From NCBI RefSeq assembly GCF_002934445.1, contig NZ_PTJE01000003.1, positions 248,001-312,000 of the forward strand: a stretch of 64,000 nucleotides of DNA, read 5' to 3'. Position 1 is the first letter of the stretch; every line of letters starts with the position of its first letter. This stretch comes from Nonlabens xylanidelens. GTDB taxonomy: Bacteria > Bacteroidota > Bacteroidia > Flavobacteriales > Flavobacteriaceae. Shown here one piece after another: positions 28,139-35,845 of the stretch. The notes under the pieces are model-generated. The model was given only the letters and a program-made list of their open reading frames with translations. It was not told the DNA's origin and searched no databases. A program made the translations under genes and the position numbers.

Positions 28139-28192
28139 ATGTTGATTCTTTTGTGATCTCTATAGTATAAATTCACTGCCAAATAAACAAAA

Positions 28193-29068
28193 ATGAAAAA
28201 ATTACTTTTTGCTATAAGCCTATTCACTGTATTAGGTACTAGCGCACAGAATAGATTTGACAAAGTAGAAATTAAAACACATGAGGTCACTGACAATGTG
28301 TATATGCTAGAAGGTGCTGGTGGTAACATCTTAATTCAAGTTCTTGAAAAAGAAGTGGTCATGATAGACTCTCAATTTGCACCATTAAGTGACAAATTAA
28401 TGACTGCCATTAAAAAAATCACAGAAAAACCTATCTCTTTTCTTATCAATACCCACCACCATGGAGACCATACCGGTGGAAATGAAAATTTCAATTCAGA
28501 TCAAGTAACTGTTATTGCACATGAAAATGTATTGAAGAGATTACAAGCCAGTGATAAAAACGAAGGTTTTTTACCAGAAAAAACCATAGAAGAGAAATTT
28601 GAATTAGTGCTAGATGATCACAATAACATGATTATCCATGTACATAACGCACACACAGACGGTGATAGCTTTGTCTATTTGTTAAATAGCAATGTCGTAC
28701 ATATGGGTGATGTCATGTTTAACGGTGGTTATCCATTTATCGATCTTAAATCTGGAGGTTCTATTACCGGTTATATAGCTGCACAAAAGCAAATATTAAC
28801 TACTATCAATGAAGATACTAAAGTGGTACCTGGTCATGGACCACTAGGTAATTACCATGACGTAGAAAAATCTATTGCTATGCTAGACGATTTAAGAACA
28901 CAAATTAGCGAAGCTATAACATCTGGTATCTCTCGTGAAGAAGTAGAAAAAGATGCAACCATCACTGAGAAATATGAAAAGGCAGGTTATGGAAATGGTT
29001 TTATCAATTCTGAGAAGATAAGAACTACTATCTACGATAGCTTATTACTAGAAGCAAACAAAGAATAA
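28193..29068 (+). CDS. Secreted MBL-fold metallohydrolase
   Basis: A 291-residue protein with a Sec signal peptide (cleavage near residue 18, SAQN) and the metallo-beta-lactamase motif THHHGDHTGG, followed by HTDGDSFVYL, HMGDVMFN and VPGHGPLG as the further metal ligands. The family includes lactamases, lactonases and other hydrolases; the lack of a resistance-type neighbour and the wide spread of this form in Bacteroidota favour a housekeeping role, but the substrate is unknown. Confidence 0.87.
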   Translation: MKKLLFAISLFTVLGTSAQNRFDKVEIKTHEVTDNVYMLEGAGGNILIQVLEKEVVMIDSQFAPLSDKLMTAIKKITEKPISFLINTHHHGDHTGGNENFNSDQVTVIAHENVLKRLQASDKNEGFLPEKTIEEKFELVLDDHNNMIIHVHNAHTDGDSFVYLLNSNVVHMGDVMFNGGYPFIDLKSGGSITGYIAAQKQILTTINEDTKVVPGHGPLGNYHDVEKSIAMLDDLRTQISEAITSGISREEVEKDATITEKYEKAGYGNGFINSEKIRTTIYDSLLLEANKE

Positions 29069-29077
29069 CACCTATTT

Positions 29078-29989
29078 ATGAGGGCATTAGTAATATCTGG
29101 TGGTGGTAGTAAAGGTGCCTTCGGTGGTGGCGTGGCTCAATACCTTAAAGAAGAATTAGGCTATGAGTATGATTTATACATAGGTACGTCTACTGGTAGT
29201 TTATTGATCTCACATCTTGCTCTAGATAAAATAGAGAAGATCAAAGAAATTTATACCAGTGTTAATCAATCTTCTATATTTAATAGACGCCCTTTTTTAG
29301 TCAAGAAAGATAAATTTGGCCAGGATCAAATAAGCATCAATCACTGGAATGTTTTAAAAAATTTCTATCGAGGTTCAAAAACATTTGGTGAGAGTAAAAA
29401 CCTGAGAAAACTCATAAAGAAAACACTTTCTATAGAAGAGTTCAACGAATTAAAACAAAGTGCCAAAGATGTAGTCGTTACGGTATCTAATATTTCATTA
29501 AATGAAACCGAGTATAAATCGATCAATGATTTTGACTACGAAGACTTTGTAGACTGGATATGGATTTCTTGCAATTACATCCCTTTTATGAGCCTTGTTA
29601 GAAAAAACGGCTGCGAGTATGCAGACGGTGGTTTTGGTAGTATGGTGCCTATTAAAGAAGCTATAGATCGTGGTGCTACAGAGGTAGATGTAATCATTCT
29701 AGAGACTGAAGTAGCTTATTATAACAACTTACCTTCTAAAAACGTATTCTCCTTACTTTCCAACCTACACGGTTTTATGATGGACCGCATAGAAAAACAA
29801 AACATAACCATAGGTAAATATGTAGCAAATAAGAATGATGCTATTATCAACTTATACTACACTCCTACTGTACTGACTACCAACTCACTCATCTTTAAAA
29901 AACAAAAAATGAAACAATGGTGGGAAAGCGGTTATCAATATGCCGCGAGTAAAAATGTCGAGTTGAACGAGATTAAGCCTGAGGAATAA
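29078..29989 (+). CDS. Patatin-like phospholipase
   Basis: A 303-residue cytoplasmic protein with the patatin signatures: oxyanion loop SGGGSKGAFGGG (about 7-18), nucleophile elbow GTSTGS with Ser 38, and the catalytic Asp in EYADGGFGSMVP. It is predicted to hydrolyse phospholipid or lipid esters. It starts 9 bp behind the MBL gene, so the two are probably cotranscribed. No secretion signal is present. Confidence 0.9.
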   Translation: MRALVISGGGSKGAFGGGVAQYLKEELGYEYDLYIGTSTGSLLISHLALDKIEKIKEIYTSVNQSSIFNRRPFLVKKDKFGQDQISINHWNVLKNFYRGSKTFGESKNLRKLIKKTLSIEEFNELKQSAKDVVVTVSNISLNETEYKSINDFDYEDFVDWIWISCNYIPFMSLVRKNGCEYADGGFGSMVPIKEAIDRGATEVDVIILETEVAYYNNLPSKNVFSLLSNLHGFMMDRIEKQNITIGKYVANKNDAIINLYYTPTVLTTNSLIFKKQKMKQWWESGYQYAASKNVELNEIKPEE

Positions 29990-30112
29990 GGATTGATATT
30001 TTGATAGGAAAAAGCCTATCTAAGTGATAATAGATCGTAAATTATCCTATGAATGTTAAAACAAGTTTAATATTACAATGGTTGAACTAAAAACGAAATT
30101 CATAAATCACAA

Positions 30113-30967
30113 TCACTCATAACTAAAAAGCTGTAATTTTATTCTAGGTATATATTCAGATTTGCTTGTACTAATAAATGGTTTTCGAAATTCATAAAAC
30201 ATAAGAAATGCTGAATTCAAATCTTTATTCTTATTTACTTTATTTTGGGAAATATTCAAAGATCCATTTACACATTGTAATCCATACATGATATATCCTT
30301 TTTCTGGAATTTTTATTTCTAATTCTGATAAATCCACATCTAGCCAGCCTCTACCTCTAAAATCAACTACATGACTTGTATTGTCATTGACTAGTTGAGT
30401 CATTTTCTCAAAATTAGAATCTAAAGAATGATATATGAGCACTTTAAACTGGGCTTCATAACTTTTTGTGGAGATAAAAAGACCTGCACCTCTAAAATGA
30501 AATTTTATTTGATCGACATTCATTCCCGAGCTCAAACTATCAATTTGGAAACTTAGAACACTAATCTGATTGTTACCTAAAGTATGAGGAATAGTCTTCC
30601 CCTTAGCTGGTCCGATTTCTGTGTAATACTTTTTAGAGTTTAAAACGATCTCATCTAACTCTGATTCAGTTTTAAACGGCAATGGTTTTGAAAAATTAAA
30701 ATCCTTATTTAAAATTTGCTTTTTAAACTTATGATGAACAATAATTGAATCCGCTTTAGAAAATAATATTACTGGAATACATATTTCACCAGTGTCGTTA
30801 TCATAAAGAACAATGGTTTTTGACTTATCATAAATTTTAATATAAAAATCCGTAATCTTTTCACCTTCCTGAAAAGAAACCATTGAGAATTTATCACAAG
30901 CCTCTTGTGCATAACAAACACTTGAAAACATCACAACAAAAAACAATAAAACTGACTTAAACATCAT
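30113..30967 (-). CDS. Secreted protein of unknown function
   Basis: A 284-residue protein with a Sec signal peptide (MFKSVLLFFVVMFSSVCYAQE, cleavage near residue 21). The N-terminal part looks like a small Ig-like domain (EKITDFYIKIYDKSKTIVLYDNDTGEICIPV) and is followed by LDEIVLNSKK, which resembles the end of the carboxypeptidase-regulatory-like domain found before the plug of TonB-dependent receptors. The second half is beta-rich with FHFRGAG and FRGRGWLDVDLS. No enzyme motif is visible. I do not recognise the family beyond this; it may be an outer-membrane or surface accessory protein. Confidence 0.7.
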   Translation of the reverse strand: MMFKSVLLFFVVMFSSVCYAQEACDKFSMVSFQEGEKITDFYIKIYDKSKTIVLYDNDTGEICIPVILFSKADSIIVHHKFKKQILNKDFNFSKPLPFKTESELDEIVLNSKKYYTEIGPAKGKTIPHTLGNNQISVLSFQIDSLSSGMNVDQIKFHFRGAGLFISTKSYEAQFKVLIYHSLDSNFEKMTQLVNDNTSHVVDFRGRGWLDVDLSELEIKIPEKGYIMYGLQCVNGSLNISQNKVNKNKDLNSAFLMFYEFRKPFISTSKSEYIPRIKLQLFSYE

Positions 30968-31130
30968 ACGCTTTACCTTGAAGAGGGAAGATACTTGATT
31001 AGAATAAATTTTTAAGTAATTATAGAAGTTAAAATAACTTAGGATTACCAGCTATCATATTACCTTATTCAAATCTGCTATTTTAATAGTCAAAATCTAT
31101 TATTATATTTATTAATGAGATGGAAATTAT

Positions 31131-31150
31131 TCCGCTTTCGCGAAAGCGGA
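31131..31150. repeat. Iterated palindrome copy 9, in the peroxiredoxin promoter
   Basis: Perfect 20-bp palindrome (core CGCTTTCGCGAAAGCG at 31133-31148) ending 3 bp before the -7 element, where the spacer and -33 region would lie. Confidence 0.95.
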
Positions 31151-31153
31151 CAC

Positions 31154-31161
31154 TACATTTG
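31154..31161 (+). promoter_or_regulatory. -7 promoter element of the peroxiredoxin operon
   Basis: TACATTTG fits TANNTTTG; the ATG is 38 bp downstream. The palindrome fills the upstream spacer. Confidence 0.55.
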
Positions 31162-31199
31162 CACCTTGAAAAAACAGACTAATTTTTAAATATTAAATC

Positions 31200-31835
31200 A
31201 TGGCTATAGTAGGCAAACAATTTCCAAATCTAGATGTGGATGCAATGAATGAAATGGGAGATACATTCAAATTAAATGTATTTGAAGAGGCTAAAAATAA
31301 AGGTAAGAAAGTACTTTTATTTTGGTACCCAAAGGATTTCACTTTTGTATGTCCAACAGAATTACACGCTTTTCAAGAAGCGCTAGGTGAATTTGAAAAA
31401 AGAAACACTATCGTAATAGGTGCTTCTTGTGATACTCCAGAGGTGCATTTTGCATGGTTAAACACTCCTAAGGATAATGGTGGTATAGAAGGTGTTACTT
31501 ATGACATTCTTGCAGATTCTAACCGTAATCTTTCTGGTACTCTAGATATTCTAGATGTAGAGGTAGAATACAACGAAGAGATCGATGATAGCGTTCTTGT
31601 AGGTGATAATGTTACTTATAGAGCTACTTACCTTATCGATGAAGAAGGTACTGTATTTCATGAAGGTGTTAACCACATGCCTGTAGGTAGAAATGTAAAC
31701 GAATTCTTAAGAATGATAGACGCATATACTCACGTACAGAAAAATGGTGAGGTATGTCCTGCAAACTGGGAAGAAGGTAAAGATGCTATGGGTGCAAACC
31801 GTAACGCTACTGCTGAGTACCTTTCTAAAAACTAA
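31200..31835 (+). CDS. 2-Cys peroxiredoxin (AhpC/TSA family)
   Basis: A 211-residue peroxidase that reduces hydrogen peroxide and organic peroxides. The peroxidatic Cys 51 is in FTFVCPTELHAF and the resolving Cys in EVCPANWEEG near the C-terminus, so it is a typical 2-Cys enzyme. It is followed by a thioredoxin and a DUF6952 gene, probably cotranscribed past a hairpin; the thioredoxin is a likely reductant. Promoter spacing is affected by the palindrome at 31131-31150. Confidence 0.95.
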   Translation: MAIVGKQFPNLDVDAMNEMGDTFKLNVFEEAKNKGKKVLLFWYPKDFTFVCPTELHAFQEALGEFEKRNTIVIGASCDTPEVHFAWLNTPKDNGGIEGVTYDILADSNRNLSGTLDILDVEVEYNEEIDDSVLVGDNVTYRATYLIDEEGTVFHEGVNHMPVGRNVNEFLRMIDAYTHVQKNGEVCPANWEEGKDAMGANRNATAEYLSKN

Positions 31836-31852
31836 TTAGAAGTCACTTATTA

Positions 31853-31886
31853 ATGGAGAAAGTAGACTTTGATCTACTTTCTCCAT
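31853..31886 (+). terminator. Hairpin between peroxiredoxin and thioredoxin genes
   Basis: A 14-bp perfect stem (left arm 31853-31866, right arm 31873-31886, loop of 6 bases) with only a short T-stretch after it. It may attenuate or process the transcript so that the first gene is expressed most. Confidence 0.7.
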
Positions 31887-31904
31887 TCTTTTAAAAAAAT
31901 TATT

Positions 31905-32216
31905 ATGCAAACATTAGATCAAGATAATTTACAGGAAATCGTTGCTGGAAATGATACTGTAGTAGTACAATATATGGCGTCATGGTGCGGTAACTGCCGT
32001 GTGATGAAACCGAAGTTTAAAAAACTAGCTGGTGAGAATGAGAATACTGTCTTCATTCTAGCTGATGCTGAAAAGTTTCCTGAATCTCGTAAAATGGCTA
32101 CGGTAGATAACTTACCTACGTTTGCTACTTTTAAAAATGGGACTTTTGTAAACCAGGTACAGACTAATAAATTTGAGAACCTTAAAGACTTAGTAAATGA
32201 AGTTACCAGTAATTAG
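31905..32216 (+). CDS. Thioredoxin-family protein
   Basis: A 103-residue thioredoxin fold with active site WCGNC (Cys 28 and Cys 31) instead of the common WCGPC, a change expected to shift the redox potential. The cis-Pro loop is in VDNLPTFATF. The ATG at 31905 is preferred to an upstream in-frame TTG at 31869, because that codon lies inside the hairpin of the preceding gene. It overlaps the DUF6952 gene by 20 bp and follows a peroxiredoxin, its likely client. Confidence 0.92.
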   Translation: MQTLDQDNLQEIVAGNDTVVVQYMASWCGNCRVMKPKFKKLAGENENTVFILADAEKFPESRKMATVDNLPTFATFKNGTFVNQVQTNKFENLKDLVNEVTSN

Positions 32217-32445
32217 ACACCTGCAAAAAAATACTACTCCAGAGGCGCTAGAAGCTACTCTAGAAGTATTAGAAAGTTTTTCTGAACACAGATCTGTAAC
32301 TGAAGAAGAGATGGATGTGGTAGGAGAATTAATCACAAACATATGTGGTGCTCTTGAAGTACATAACAATGTTGCTCAAGGCATGAGTGGTGTGGAAGCG
32401 GCAAATGCTTTTGCACAAAAAGTAATGGGTTCTATAGATAAGTAA
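32197..32445 (+). CDS. DUF6952-family small protein
   Basis: An 82-residue acidic soluble protein starting MKLPVIRHLQKN and containing EMDVVGELITNICGALEVHNNV. It matches the DUF6952 proteins that follow thioredoxins in Flavobacteria. It has a single Cys and no known catalytic motif. Its start overlaps the end of the thioredoxin gene by 20 bp, so translation is coupled. It is the last gene of the peroxiredoxin unit and is followed by a strong terminator. Confidence 0.82.
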   Translation: MKLPVIRHLQKNTTPEALEATLEVLESFSEHRSVTEEEMDVVGELITNICGALEVHNNVAQGMSGVEAANAFAQKVMGSIDK

Positions 32446-32463
32446 AACCCTTTCTTAGAAATT

Positions 32464-32505
32464 AAAAAAGCAGGAATATCTCAGGTAGATGATTCCTGCT
32501 TTTTT
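32464..32505. terminator. Terminator of the peroxiredoxin-thioredoxin unit
   Basis: Stem AAAAAAGCAGGAAT / ATTCCTGCTTTTTT around a 14-base loop; it can also end the convergent lipoprotein gene. Confidence 0.85.
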
Positions 32506-32516
32506 AGTTTATAGTT

Positions 32517-33074
32517 TTATTGAAAAGAGGTTTTGGCAGGTCGCGTGTCGCCTAGCCTCATGTAGGTTGCGGTAACTGTACCATCTTTATCACCTATTTG
32601 ATCTTCTAGCAACATGGTGTTACTGGAATATCCTTGAGCAAGAATTAAATCTGCATTGGCATCATTTCCTAATATAGTTTTCTTACTTACTTTATTAGTA
32701 ATTAATAGAATGGTAAAAAAAGAACTGCCTCTTCTTATAGTAAAATAATTGTCTTTGGGTGTGCCTTTTAAAGTCATCGTATCGATGAGTCTGCCGAATT
32801 GATAAAGCTCTGCCGTGATGGTTTTATCTTCTCTGTACTCTATATAGACTTGATTACCTTCTAGTACATCATGTGACTTTTTAGGAAAATGTAGGCAGAG
32901 GTCATTCCACAGACTATTTTCCTGATCATCTGGGATTTTATTTTCATATAATCCGGTAAGCATGGTTTTAGTAAGAACTACAGGTTCTGATTCTACTCTA
33001 TTGGCTAGACTTTGTGTAGTGTAACAACTCGTTAAAAGAAACGAGGCGACTAGCAGCGTTAAAAAATGTTTCAT
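32517..33074 (-). CDS. Lipoprotein of unknown function
   Basis: A 185-residue protein with a lipoprotein signal ending LLTSC (Cys 17). The rest is beta-rich (NQVYIEYREDKTITAELYQFG, DNYFTIRRGSSFFTILLITNK). No family is recognised with certainty. It is likely anchored in the outer membrane facing the periplasm. It is convergent with the DUF6952 gene and divergent from the DUF4197 lipoprotein gene. Confidence 0.72.
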   Translation of the reverse strand: MKHFLTLLVASFLLTSCYTTQSLANRVESEPVVLTKTMLTGLYENKIPDDQENSLWNDLCLHFPKKSHDVLEGNQVYIEYREDKTITAELYQFGRLIDTMTLKGTPKDNYFTIRRGSSFFTILLITNKVSKKTILGNDANADLILAQGYSSNTMLLEDQIGDKDGTVTATYMRLGDTRPAKTSFQ

Positions 33075-33151
33075 AAGATTGGTTTAGTTAATTTATCAAA
33101 TTTTATACCATGATCAAACTATTGTTAATTCTTGCAGTCATAGTTTTAATA

Positions 33152-33159
33152 TATCTTTG
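33152..33159 (+). promoter_or_regulatory. -7 promoter element of the DUF4197 gene
   Basis: TATCTTTG with a TTG 17 bp upstream (33132-33134). It overlaps a possible TTG start at 33157, which supports the ATG at 33175 as the true start. Confidence 0.65.
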
Positions 33160-33174
33160 AACAAAATTAAACTC

Positions 33175-33885
33175 ATGAAAAAAATTGCCTTTATTCTAGT
33201 TGCCATGATCACATTAAGTAGCTGTGGTAGCTTACAAGAAATCGTAAATAACTTACCACAAGGTACTGGTAGTGTACTATCACAAGCTGACATAGGTAAC
33301 GGACTAAGACAGGCTCTAGATCAAGGTATAGATAAAGAGGTATCAAAATTAATGGGTACTGATGGTTTTTATAAAAATGATCTAGTTAAGATTTTATTAC
33401 CAGAAGAACTTCAAAAAGTAGATGATGGTCTTAGAAAAATAGGTCTAAGCAGTGTTGCAGACGAAGGTCTTAAATTATTAAACCGCGCTGCCGAAGATGC
33501 TACAAAAGAGGCTTTACCTATTTTTGTAAACGCTGTTAAGGACATTACTTTTAATGATGCAAAAGATATTCTTTTAGGTGACCAAAGAGCTGCCACTGCA
33601 TATCTAGAAGGTAGAACACAAGAAGAACTTTATACTAAGTTCTCTCCAGTTATTCAAAATAGTCTTGGTAAAGTAGGTGCTACAGATTTATGGAGCAATG
33701 CTATTACTAAATATAACACGATTCCTTTTACTAATAGTGTTAACCCAGATCTAACAGATTATGTTACTCAAAAAGCACTAGAAGGTGTTTTTAAGGTAAT
33801 TGCTCAGGAAGAAATACAAATACGTGAGAACGTAAGTTCAAGAAGCACAGACCTATTAGTAAAAGTTTTTGCTTTACAGGATTAA
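33175..33885 (+). CDS. DUF4197-domain lipoprotein
   Basis: A 236-residue lipoprotein (lipobox LSSC near residue 17) followed by an all-helical domain with ADIGNGLRQALDQGIDKEVSKL, ILLPEELQKVDDGLRKIGLSSVADEG and a long C-terminal helical part. This is the DUF4197 family, widespread in Gram-negative bacteria and of unknown function. The start at ATG 33175 is preferred over TTG 33157, which lies in the promoter. A hairpin cluster and terminator follow. Confidence 0.88.
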   Translation: MKKIAFILVAMITLSSCGSLQEIVNNLPQGTGSVLSQADIGNGLRQALDQGIDKEVSKLMGTDGFYKNDLVKILLPEELQKVDDGLRKIGLSSVADEGLKLLNRAAEDATKEALPIFVNAVKDITFNDAKDILLGDQRAATAYLEGRTQEELYTKFSPVIQNSLGKVGATDLWSNAITKYNTIPFTNSVNPDLTDYVTQKALEGVFKVIAQEEIQIRENVSSRSTDLLVKVFALQD

Positions 33886-33899
33886 TTAATCATTTTTTC

Positions 33900-33948
33900 A
33901 CGCAACCTATTTGCGTTTTAAGAGTCTTATAAATGTCCATATGGACAT
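33900..33948. repeat. Hairpin and 16-bp palindrome downstream of the DUF4197 gene
   Basis: ACGCAA/TTGCGT with a 5-base loop and a T-run (33900-33919) is followed by the perfect palindrome ATGTCCATATGGACAT (33933-33948), which could be a protein-binding site. Confidence 0.55.
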
Positions 33949-33960
33949 ATTTAAGGGGTA

Positions 33961-33992
33961 AAAGCTATGGATGTTTACATTCATAGCTTTTT
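33961..33992 (+). terminator. Rho-independent terminator of the DUF4197 gene
   Basis: AAAAGCTATGGATG pairs with CATTCATAGCTTTT (one G-T pair) around 4 bases, followed by a T-rich stretch. Confidence 0.82.
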
Positions 33993-34133
33993 GTTTTTAA
34001 AGACAACTACGTATCAATGCTCTTTAAAAACCAATCTGTGTTATAAAAAAGCAACTAACTTCTTTAATATTACTTTAACCTAAGTCATCTGAAACTTAAC
34101 AATTTACTAGAATAAAATAATTAGAGACTCTCT

Positions 34134-34141
34134 TAATTTTG
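34134..34141 (+). promoter_or_regulatory. -7 promoter element of the small-protein gene
   Basis: TAATTTTG fits TANNTTTG, 19 bp before the ATG at 34161. Confidence 0.55.
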
Positions 34142-34160
34142 TACACTAGAAAATTATGAA

Positions 34161-34355
34161 ATGGAAAAAGATATCAAATCTTATGAAAGCAAGATAAAGG
34201 AGCTGCGTAGGTTAGAAAAACGATACAGCTGTTTAATGAAGCAAGCTTTTGAGGCTGGTGTAAATGATAGAGCTTATAGTGATAAGTTAAATCAAATAGC
34301 CTTAAAGATAAAACAACAAATAATGTTACTGCGCTCTAATTTACAAACGCATTAA
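34161..34355 (+). CDS. Small Lacal_2735-like protein
   Basis: A 64-residue highly charged, helical protein (KIKELRRLEKRYSCLMKQAFEAG...DRAYSDKLNQIALKIKQQI). It resembles the Lacal_2735 family of small Flavobacteria proteins, which have the pattern LEKxYxxLMxEAxxLSxxNRxxSD. It is predicted to be a coiled-coil protein. The promoter element at 34134-34141 and the imperfect terminator at 34382-34418 support it as a real gene. Function unknown. Confidence 0.65.
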   Translation: MEKDIKSYESKIKELRRLEKRYSCLMKQAFEAGVNDRAYSDKLNQIALKIKQQIMLLRSNLQTH

Positions 34356-34381
34356 GAAACTGTACTTTTAAAAAATATAAG

Positions 34382-34418
34382 AATGCTAAATCTAGTTATA
34401 AGGTTTAAGCATTTTTTT
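34382..34418 (+). terminator. Probable terminator of the small-protein gene
   Basis: AATGCT pairs with AGCATT, extended with a bulge by AAA/TTT, and the stem is followed by seven T. Confidence 0.55.
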
Positions 34419-34510
34419 ATGCTCCAACATTTCTTGATCAATGCGAATAAAACTTTAGACATACTTATGCGGTAAACAGTCGTTTTTATTAACACACAGC
34501 TTACTAAGTT

Positions 34511-35845
34511 TTATAAAAGTCCACGAGCTTTAATCTCTAGGTATTTATTTATGGTATTTACCGTCAGGTTTTGAGGTTCGGTAAGTATGGTTTGAATACC
34601 ATATTTATTAAGTTCGTTAACGATTAAACGCTTTTCATAGATAAACTTCTCGGCAATGGTTTGTTGATAAATCTCATGTGTGGTGGTAGCAGGCTTTTTA
34701 ACCAACTCTTTTAATTCTGTATTATCAAAAAATATAACCACTAATAAATGATTCTTTGCGATAGCCTGCAAGTATGGAAGCTGCCTGTGCAACGCATCCA
34801 TAGTTTCAAAATTAGTATATAAAAGCAATAAACTACGTTGCGTTATCGTACGTTTGATATCTATGTAGAGTCTACCAAAATCACTTTCCTTAAAATCGGT
34901 ATCTAGATTGTACAGCGTCTCTAGAATTAGATTCATTTGAGAGGCTCTTTTTTGCGCCATTACCTGATTAGATAATTTATCTGAATAACTAAACATACCA
35001 GCCTTATCGCCTTTTTTTAAGGCAATATTTGAAATAACTAGCGTAGCATTAATTGCATAATCGACTAATTTTAATTCTTCAAAAGGCATTTTCATTACAC
35101 GACCTTTATCTATAACAGAGTAAACCGGCTGTGACTTTTCATCCTGAAATTGATTGATCATTAACTGGTTGCGTTTTGCACTCGCTTTCCAGTTGATATT
35201 GCGCACATCGTCTCCTTGAACATAATCTTTAATTTGTTCAAATTCCATGGTATGCCCTATTCTTCTTATTTTTTTAAGTCCAAAGTCTCTAAGCTTGTTA
35301 GTAAATGCCATTAATTCATACTTGCGCAACTGCAAGAATGATGGATAATTAGGCACCATAGCATCTTGATTAAAAGAAAATTTGCGCTGTGCTAGACCTA
35401 ATGGACTACCTACAAATACCTGTAAGCCACCATAATGATACTCACCTCTTTCTGTAGGACGCACGGTATAAGAAAACGTCTTAGACTTACCTGCATCTAC
35501 CTCATCTATGATTCTAAAATCACGCTCTTGAAACTGTATAGGTAACTCATCAATAATATTAAGAAATATCTTAGAGTTGTATTGATTTGTTATTAAAATC
35601 TCTACAGGATTCTTATCTCCATTAGATAACTTATCTGGTAAAACACGGCTTGCTTTTATAGCATCTCTGGTTCTATATAGTAATAAGATATCTATTAAAA
35701 GCAACCCTATTATTATAAATAAACCTATTTTAAGGTAATCTATCAATCGTTCAAAAAAGAACGCAAACACAAATAGCACCACTAGAATACCTAGTGCTAT
35801 AAAGAAGCGTTTTTGCAAATAGAGGCTTTTAAAAAATTTCTTCAC
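34511..35845 (-). CDS. DUF58-domain protein of the MoxR operon
   Basis: A 444-residue protein with two N-terminal membrane segments (ALGILVVLFVFAFFF; IGLFIIIGLLLIDILLLY) and a DUF58 domain: MEFEQIKDYVQGDDVRNINWKASAK is the family signature, followed by a von Willebrand A-like region. DUF58 proteins work with MoxR AAA+ ATPases. The start is GTG at 35845, which overlaps the MoxR stop (TAGTG), so translation is coupled. Confidence 0.92.
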   Translation of the reverse strand: MKKFFKSLYLQKRFFIALGILVVLFVFAFFFERLIDYLKIGLFIIIGLLLIDILLLYRTRDAIKASRVLPDKLSNGDKNPVEILITNQYNSKIFLNIIDELPIQFQERDFRIIDEVDAGKSKTFSYTVRPTERGEYHYGGLQVFVGSPLGLAQRKFSFNQDAMVPNYPSFLQLRKYELMAFTNKLRDFGLKKIRRIGHTMEFEQIKDYVQGDDVRNINWKASAKRNQLMINQFQDEKSQPVYSVIDKGRVMKMPFEELKLVDYAINATLVISNIALKKGDKAGMFSYSDKLSNQVMAQKRASQMNLILETLYNLDTDFKESDFGRLYIDIKRTITQRSLLLLYTNFETMDALHRQLPYLQAIAKNHLLVVIFFDNTELKELVKKPATTTHEIYQQTIAEKFIYEKRLIVNELNKYGIQTILTEPQNLTVNTINKYLEIKARGLL

